This document shows positions 6,201 through 7,824 of a stretch of 7,824 nt of DNA, piece by piece. The notes below the pieces were generated by a model. The model was not told where the DNA came from. It was given only the letters and a program-made list of their open reading frames with translations, and did not search any database. The position numbers and the translations under genes were made by a program. Numbering within the stretch: position 1 is the first letter of the stretch; each line of letters begins with the position of its first letter. The stretch is from an uncultured Alphaproteobacteria bacterium. GTDB taxonomy: Bacteria > Pseudomonadota > Alphaproteobacteria > Rickettsiales > UBA1997. Location of the stretch: assembly GCA_903837365.1 (NCBI GenBank), contig CAILUF010000034.1, forward strand, positions 1 through 7,824, read 5' to 3'.

Positions 6201-7777
6201 TATTTTTACTGTTCAGTCAAACCAAGGATATGTTTGATAATTGGCTCAAGGCTCTGGTTGGATTTGGATTGCAACTTATTTTTCTTATTACCACCCTAAC
6301 CTTTTTTAATATGTTAATGGTTGAAGTTTTAAAAATGGCATTAGGTTATAAAGTATGTTGGGACGATGCTTGGGTAATTAATCTTGGTAGCAGAATAACT
6401 TTAACGCAATTTTGGACTATTCCTACATTACCTCCTCGAACTAACATGGGAGAGGATATAATGAACACAGGAAGTCCAGATGGGATTCCGTCATTTTTTT
6501 CAATAATTTATATTTGGGTTATCGCTTCATTAACTACGAGGATGGTAACATTTATGACCGATGCTGCATCGACAATATCAGAAGGAATAAAAGCAAGTGG
6601 CATGAGTAGCGGAATAAAACAAGCTGCCTCTGCCTTAAAAAAAGGCGCAGCTAGTCTTGCAAAATCACAAATATGGGACAAAACTGTTGGAAAAGCTCTA
6701 GATAGGCTTGATAATAAATTATTTGCCTCAGGTAAAACTGCTAAAAAAGAACGTCAAGAAAAGAGAGAGCAAGCTAACGAAGACATGTCAATTCGAAGAG
6801 AGCTTGGTAATGCTGCAGATAAAGCTGAAAATAATTTTAATAAAAATCCAGATAATATTAAATCGATGAACAACATGTCTCCTGAAGAACAAAAAAATAA
6901 AATAAATCAAGTACGTCAAGATGCAATGGATAAACGCGGTGATCAGCTTGGACTAGATAAGGAAGATGTCAAACGAATTGCCAATGATAAGGGTTTAAAA
7001 TATTACGGAACAAATATTTTTGGGGCAGGATTTAAAGGGTTAAAGCAAGGCATCTTTAAAGGTGGAGCATTGGTAAATCCAATTGCCGAAAAAAATAATA
7101 ATCAATTATCTAGGAAAGCTGCTGAAAATGCGATCATGAATATGAATCAAGAAGAACGTGAAAAATTTGCACAGAAAGTTGCCGATGGAGAGATTAATGT
7201 TAAAAGAAATTTAAAAGAAAAATTAAAGAGAAATCCATTAAAAGCTGGAAAAGAAAAAATCGATTCCGCTCTAAGAAAATTAAATCATAATTTTAATCCA
7301 TTGAATCAAGATTTCAAAAAAGCAGCTAAAGAATTACAAGATGAAGGAAAGATTATTCCAGATTTAAATAACATGGGAAGAAATGACAAAGAAAAAGCCC
7401 TAATTCGCGAGAGGATGAATCAAAATCGTGATAAGGAAAAAAGAATTGGGAAAAAAACAGTTGCCAAATCATTGCTAAAAAAAGGCAATCGTGATGCTAG
7501 AAAGAAATTATTAGCGCAAAAAGATAATTTAAGGAAATTACTTGGCGAAGATTCTGATAGAGCTGATCTAGAAGAGTTGGATGACAAAATTAATGATGCT
7601 TTCGACAATATTGACAATCTTGATCCAGATGATGCTGATAATGCCGAACAAATTGATAATGCCAAGGAAGTTTTAGATCAATTTGCGAAAATTGATAATT
7701 TAAAAGATAAAGATAAAGTTGAAAAATTCCTAGATCAAGATAACGTTAAAAATATCAAGAATAACAGCGATGCTTAA
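2..7777 (+). CDS. Giant VirB6/TrbL-family type IV secretion protein with lectin-like and polyglycine ectodomain (5' partial)
   Basis: The frame is open from base 2 to TAA at 7775-7777 (2,591 residues), with no in-frame stop or ATG before base 83, so the true start lies upstream of the window. The TTG at 83 falls inside a recognisable domain and is not the start. Order of parts: three SUEL-like lectin plus Gly-rich modules (residues 1-837), polyglycine hairpins with a fourth lectin-like domain (to about 1254), a Cys-rich segment (1377-1516), a further ectodomain (to about 1879), a polytopic membrane core (1880-2203) and a charged tail (2204-2591). The core carries motifs I recall from rickettsial RvhB6 proteins, such as YGLGYLMGVSEL, IYLFVGENGW, IFGWAY, GPLFFIFLLFSQTKDMFDNW and WTIPTLPPRTN. 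Known of the family: VirB6 is an inner-membrane channel subunit of vir-type secretion systems. Ordinary VirB6 is only about 300 residues; Rickettsiales encode several enlarged paralogues, so I give no paralogue letter. The lectin-like assignments come from motif reading only. Confidence 0.93.
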   Translation, partial: DASQNISKIIFASYGYPVIKNRSTQTTLASDASKFEINPFCHSRASKVVAVDNCIGRNNCSINLADSNFNSLDTNICNSGNGSSGASNTSSDNNGSGGGGGGGNGSGGSSAAVATAGIISGGNAGAPGGSGTSGDSYYDPAYHSTQPSITSSVNGGSSSGDAGDGSVQINDGGSVLNYITPGTFYITASSSSITYVIKGAGGGSGGNYSISKQGGTGASGSQLSGTITVNSGDQIRIDVAEKGQKGAGSCIPPQSYAVNEGSTINLAGLISGTTTVNSSYYGTLQQTSDTVYTTNTYCNIDTLSNINSQLSNTSFLISNANLGTPSVCSSGDGSSASTASVANTGGGGGGGGGNGYGTSGIINAGTVTNGSAGGAGNSAESFYNNYYHNSIAPTSTSSTNGASSSSANAGDGLAILKATSSTADASAYINLSSALSGTYTATANGTIYYKIRGAGGGKGSKNLSSQTANPGNGASGNELIGNLNIKNGDVIKVFVGKAGTNGLSCDVSSFYSFAEEFSLLTLSIPSPGMAAFNFANYGTPTTSSTPYTANASCSLNLTTNTSITSCLGQTTCSVYATNLTLGSDPCAPTATQNQYAIAGTNYTDTSAYQAGGGGGGGGGSYQQTLGGSATPGVMSGAGKTGPSYYNPNYIPTTPLVSIGGGAGGSRGGGTSNGSVNGGSGVNGSIQICDSNGSSNCSSFNSPGVYEVTIPSNSQFYFRVKGGGGGGGSPNINATYPVGGTGANGSYVYGVAQNNFRANDKIYVYVGGGGGGGVASRGGSRIGGSVNTSSLYFLGAKGGDATRTFKGTGGAGGSASFIIYKGVLVALASGGGGGGGGGEAQSSYSSVNGEDATTNATLNSSGASFTYTLKKLAIEGLSGNQFTKGVGGNVSSYLTFYQTNILKGGDGSETRSGANCVGGGGGGGGGGTLITINDEVVAIAGGGGGGGGTNSSTAGNSASLNTTISTTLKVAPAKKKLVINYTQNITTPTPTSSDTLLLGGDGGTINKSSTSYCSNNSNGQGGSGGGATMLSINNRVIAIAGGGGGGGGASTNGTDATTKNATNNNYILDKLKAGPFGKYMAVAFEYRNATSGIINVGQQSSGNLSIPALPANSVINDVAFASFGENSISPFYYAGNCSKEEVLKTALETNCLFRNSCISTIAISASLKAGLSCTHSTNIALAKLTYHIPNQSSTPAKNNSILRGGNGGAMGLKECSGGGGSGGGASAISVLTNSDFTSASEHFVAIAGGGGGGGGASCDGTGATDASGISRNTVATDLINGLNNTSLGKWFSGQISFPRFTPRVIPEDFYEYDDFSIPDDNSSDPLKSLTVNNSAFVPMSGSNLLRNKIFVRKGQIIRFSPKSWDSTWTTKNGLVRQCGIGMALQVEPRPALICIGSRVQNNVLNPTCLQNVDIGTSGSITLSGCKPDNKTASALCNNPSKLCTAQCFKKIVCTGTPSKENLFSNAPCTVSNELETATGCATTGGINDPTNCTACNEARKIAAELPYYLPPKNYDNCYDLEDYEGKIYNVIANSSDESKINDLINNKKLKILSGFNGVYGSLENFNIIGSNNYETKYPLTSSIKGRMKFMIADGYDLNIPNFAGATYTNFYSNNDGYVTISPSLSLTGRNGDWLQIKLCKESSSSSYDCKSLNMASANDLSNNNSPNPSILQITPQSQIAFDSINYAFDSKGTLFRTTDPISSKDCSPANVTNSVGGLAGGAINSATSLVDPSLGQTANSILDPNSIVTTSKFSKFYCHTDQTSVDNLRLSFKIFDPEVENCNLANGSSTAPLNGVRINNIKYSASASNDNQTCSQSESASNSCGKQFSCVEKYSNNSGSYEVKIKVKNNRGISQIVNNIVQPIIYWMDGNSASSNPQERIGIVEKIYKSLISNPKYKLILKLSLVLFIMFYGLGYLMGVSELSQAEIVTRVFKIGFIYLFVGENGWVWFKEIFVNIFKEGVMQASFLMASSFDNSTQLEDAIQAGNYSNTALLFGSVDKVISMLFSSAVNKKIWAFLFTGIFGWAYVLVFYFSILNYIYALSNAVLLFVTAQIMISILFVIGPLFFIFLLFSQTKDMFDNWLKALVGFGLQLIFLITTLTFFNMLMVEVLKMALGYKVCWDDAWVINLGSRITLTQFWTIPTLPPRTNMGEDIMNTGSPDGIPSFFSIIYIWVIASLTTRMVTFMTDAASTISEGIKASGMSSGIKQAASALKKGAASLAKSQIWDKTVGKALDRLDNKLFASGKTAKKERQEKREQANEDMSIRRELGNAADKAENNFNKNPDNIKSMNNMSPEEQKNKINQVRQDAMDKRGDQLGLDKEDVKRIANDKGLKYYGTNIFGAGFKGLKQGIFKGGALVNPIAEKNNNQLSRKAAENAIMNMNQEEREKFAQKVADGEINVKRNLKEKLKRNPLKAGKEKIDSALRKLNHNFNPLNQDFKKAAKELQDEGKIIPDLNNMGRNDKEKALIRERMNQNRDKEKRIGKKTVAKSLLKKGNRDARKKLLAQKDNLRKLLGEDSDRADLEELDDKINDAFDNIDNLDPDDADNAEQIDNAKEVLDQFAKIDNLKDKDKVEKFLDQDNVKNIKNNSDA
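770..985 (+). other. SUEL-type lectin-like domain 2, degenerate
   Basis: Residues 257-328. It aligns by position and length with domain 3: an N-terminal EGSTINLAGLI strand, a YYGT segment in place of ANYGTP, a cysteine at 893-895 and a closing cysteine at 983-985. The two central cysteines of the C.G..C core are missing; Gln and Ser stand where domain 3 has CLGQTTC. I call it a lectin-like domain chiefly because of its place in the tandem repeat; alone it would not be recognisable. It may be a structural spacer rather than a ligand-binding copy. Confidence 0.45.
1541..1810 (+). other. SUEL-type lectin-like domain 3 (best conserved copy)
   Basis: Residues 514-603, about 90 residues, the normal size of a SUEL domain. 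In order: AEEFSLLTLSIPSPGMA (family pattern 'c.g..l.L.CP.G..I', with Ile for the first Cys of CP), FNFANYGTP (the A.YG segment), ASC, CLGQTTCSVY (the C.G..SCsV core, Cys at 1697), then GSDPC at 1748-1759, matching the DPC motif known from rhamnose-binding lectins. QYAIAGTNY could be the last strand (usually 'KYL.V.Y.C') without its final Cys. Four cysteines are kept, compatible with two of the family's four disulfides. Confidence 0.72.
2096..2512 (+). other. Glycine-rich domain of the ALK/LTK 'Gly_rich' type, complete copy
   Basis: This stretch follows, in order, the layout I know for the Gly_rich family (Pfam PF12810, named for ALK and LTK receptors, also seen in bacteria). A PGVYEVTIP strand leads to YFRVKGGGGGGG, a short GGTGANGSYVYG loop, DKIYVYVGGGGGGG, then GGDA, GGAGGSASFIIYKG and VLVALASGGGGGGGGG. 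In known structures of such domains, glycine runs form packed polyglycine-II helices standing on a beta-sheet base. Units 1 and 2 of the tandem repeat carry only the first half of this pattern before a lectin-like domain interrupts. The family match is from motif reading. A low-complexity linker would be the alternative, but the alternating hydrophobic strands argue against that. Confidence 0.65.
2378..3763 (+). repeat. Four polyglycine hairpin modules (GGDG ... V-A-I-A-G8)
   Basis: Copies span about 2378-2512, 2702-2842, 2990-3142 and 3602-3763. Each has a leading 'L.GG(D/N)' turn, a Gly-rich approach, a short hydrophobic hairpin (SASFIIYKGVLVALAS, GTLITINDEVVAIAG, ATMLSINNRVIAIAG, and a longer version ending HFVAIAG), then a run of 8-9 glycines. 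The conserved alanine-strand codons lie at 2474, 2810, 3110 and 3731, giving spacings of 112, 100 and 207 residues. The last spacing is enlarged by roughly the length of lectin-like domain 4. The pattern matches the second half of the Gly_rich domain ('GGGGGAT.i ... llvAGGGGG'). Confidence 0.8.
3284..3562 (+). other. SUEL-type lectin-like domain 4
   Basis: Residues 1095-1187. It begins with GNLSIPALPANSVIND, continues with VAFASFGENSISP (A.FG in place of A.YG), and has cysteines at 3407, 3449, 3467 and 3515 in the spacing 'GNC...ETNCLFRNSC...LSC'. It ends with IALAKLTYHI, which fits the family's last strand 'k.L.v.Y.C' apart from the last residue. Unlike domains 1-3 it sits inside the polyglycine hairpin series, between copies 3 and 4. 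As in domain 3, the N-terminal Cys of the LxCP motif is Ile, which argues that the bacterial copies share an ancestor that had already lost that disulfide. Confidence 0.62.
3764..4549 (+). other. Ectodomain segment ending in a 13-cysteine region
   Basis: After the last polyglycine run comes an acidic, aromatic linker (EDFYEYDDF), then a strand-rich piece with NKIFVRKGQIIRFSPKSW. From 4130 to 4549 there are 13 cysteines in 140 residues, unlike the rest of the protein. The segment closes with YYLPPKNYDNCYDLEDYEG just past the boundary. Such cysteine density implies disulfide bonding and therefore an extracytoplasmic location. I do not recognise a named domain. The YDNCYDLEDYEG motif looks like a junction I associate with rickettsial VirB6 proteins, but that is from memory. 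Confidence 0.6.
4550..5638 (+). other. Membrane-proximal VirB6 ectodomain
   Basis: About 363 residues, strand-rich and Asn/Ser-rich, with scattered cysteines. Recognisable pieces are SIKGRMKFMIADGYD, a strand pair around YSNNDGYVTISPS and GDWLQIKLC, FYCHTDQT followed by LRLSFKIFDPEVENC, and a second strand pair YSNNSGSYEVKIKV. The repeated 'YSNN.G.Y.v.i' suggests two related beta-sandwich units. The segment closes with IVQPIIYWMDG at 5576-5608, just before the membrane core. From memory these elements recur before the membrane core in enlarged rickettsial VirB6 proteins, so this part is probably ancestral, whereas the lectin/polyglycine part upstream looks like an addition. No catalytic motif is seen. 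Confidence 0.6.
5639..6610 (+). other. VirB6/TrbL polytopic membrane core
   Basis: Residues 1880-2203. Hydrophobic segments lie near 5693-5758, 5792-5850, 6038-6214 (59 residues, long enough for two or three spans), 6242-6331 and 6494-6565. The most diagnostic stretch is IGPLFFIFLLFSQTKDMFDN followed by WLKALVGFGLQLIFL, matching the conserved 'P.F....LF..T..mF..W' region of VirB6 (TrbL/VirB6 family). YKVCWDDAW and WTIPTLPPRTN follow in the loop before the last span. The loop at 5851-6037 sits where Agrobacterium VirB6 has its large periplasmic P2 loop, which contacts the translocating substrate. The core is about as long as a whole ordinary VirB6, so the channel part appears complete. Confidence 0.9.
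6611..7774 (+). other. Charged, cysteine-free C-terminal tail of the VirB6-like protein
   Basis: 388 residues with no cysteine, rich in Lys, Asp, Glu, Asn and Ala, probably helical with coiled-coil potential around RQEKREQANEDMSIRRELG and RKAAENAIMNMNQEEREKF. A glycine-containing break occurs at YYGTNIFGAGFKGLKQGIFK (near 7001-7060). The tail is basic overall until about 7546 and strongly acidic after it (about 25 Asp/Glu against 8 Lys/Arg by eye). Absence of cysteine and high lysine fit a cytoplasmic location, where it could contact the system's ATPases or substrates; that role is inferred. It ends in a soluble NSDA with no recognised localisation motif. Confidence 0.75.
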
Positions 7778-7783
7778 AGAATT

Positions 7784-7810
7784 GTAAATAGATATTATTT
7801 ACTTTATTTA
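7784..7810 (+). terminator. Possible weak hairpin terminator (AT-rich inverted repeat)
   Basis: Seven bases after the stop codon, GTAAATA (7784-7790) and TATTTAC (7796-7802) form a perfect 7-bp stem with a 5-base loop, followed by T-rich CTTTATTTA. The stem has only one G-C pair, so it would be unstable, and in AT-rich DNA such repeats arise by chance. No other signal is seen in the 47 non-coding bases at the right edge. Confidence 0.22.
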
Positions 7811-7824
7811 ATACTAATGCATAA

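Noticed and set aside
7817..7824. ATG at 7817 as the start of a next gene
   Set aside because: Only eight bases remain and no ribosome binding site lies upstream, so nothing can be supported.

Overview
The window is almost entirely one giant open reading frame on the + strand. It is open at the left edge (in frame from base 2) and stops with TAA at 7775-7777, giving at least 2,591 residues. The DNA is AT-rich except where glycine codons pile up. The membrane core near the C-terminus (5639-6610) closely resembles, from memory, the VirB6 proteins of Rickettsiales (RvhB6 paralogues), the inner-membrane channel component of the vir-type (P-type) type IV secretion system. Together with the base composition this suggests an obligate intracellular or protist-associated Rickettsiales-like alphaproteobacterium. 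Genus cannot be set from this window.

Layout along the protein. Bases 2-2516 hold three tandem composite modules of about 255-270 residues. Each pairs a domain resembling the SUEL (galactose/rhamnose-binding) lectin family with glycine-rich sequence of the ALK/LTK 'Gly_rich' type. Bases 2378-3763 hold four copies of a polyglycine hairpin module, with a fourth SUEL-like domain inserted between the third and fourth copies. Bases 3764-4549 lead into a stretch with 13 cysteines in 140 residues. Bases 4550-5638 are a further ectodomain that looks like the one preceding the membrane core in rickettsial VirB6 proteins. Bases 5639-6610 are the polytopic VirB6 core, and 6611-7774 a 388-residue, cysteine-free, highly charged tail. 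The last 47 bases are non-coding and contain one AT-rich inverted repeat.

How it may work (inference): the membrane core would sit in the secretion channel, the tail would face the cytoplasm, and the very large N-terminal region would lie in the periplasm or reach the cell surface. Lectin-like domains on a rigid polyglycine scaffold would make this a secretion-channel protein carrying its own putative glycan-binding adhesin. That combination is the main reason to look again. No RNA genes, insertion sequences, CRISPR arrays or second credible genes are visible.
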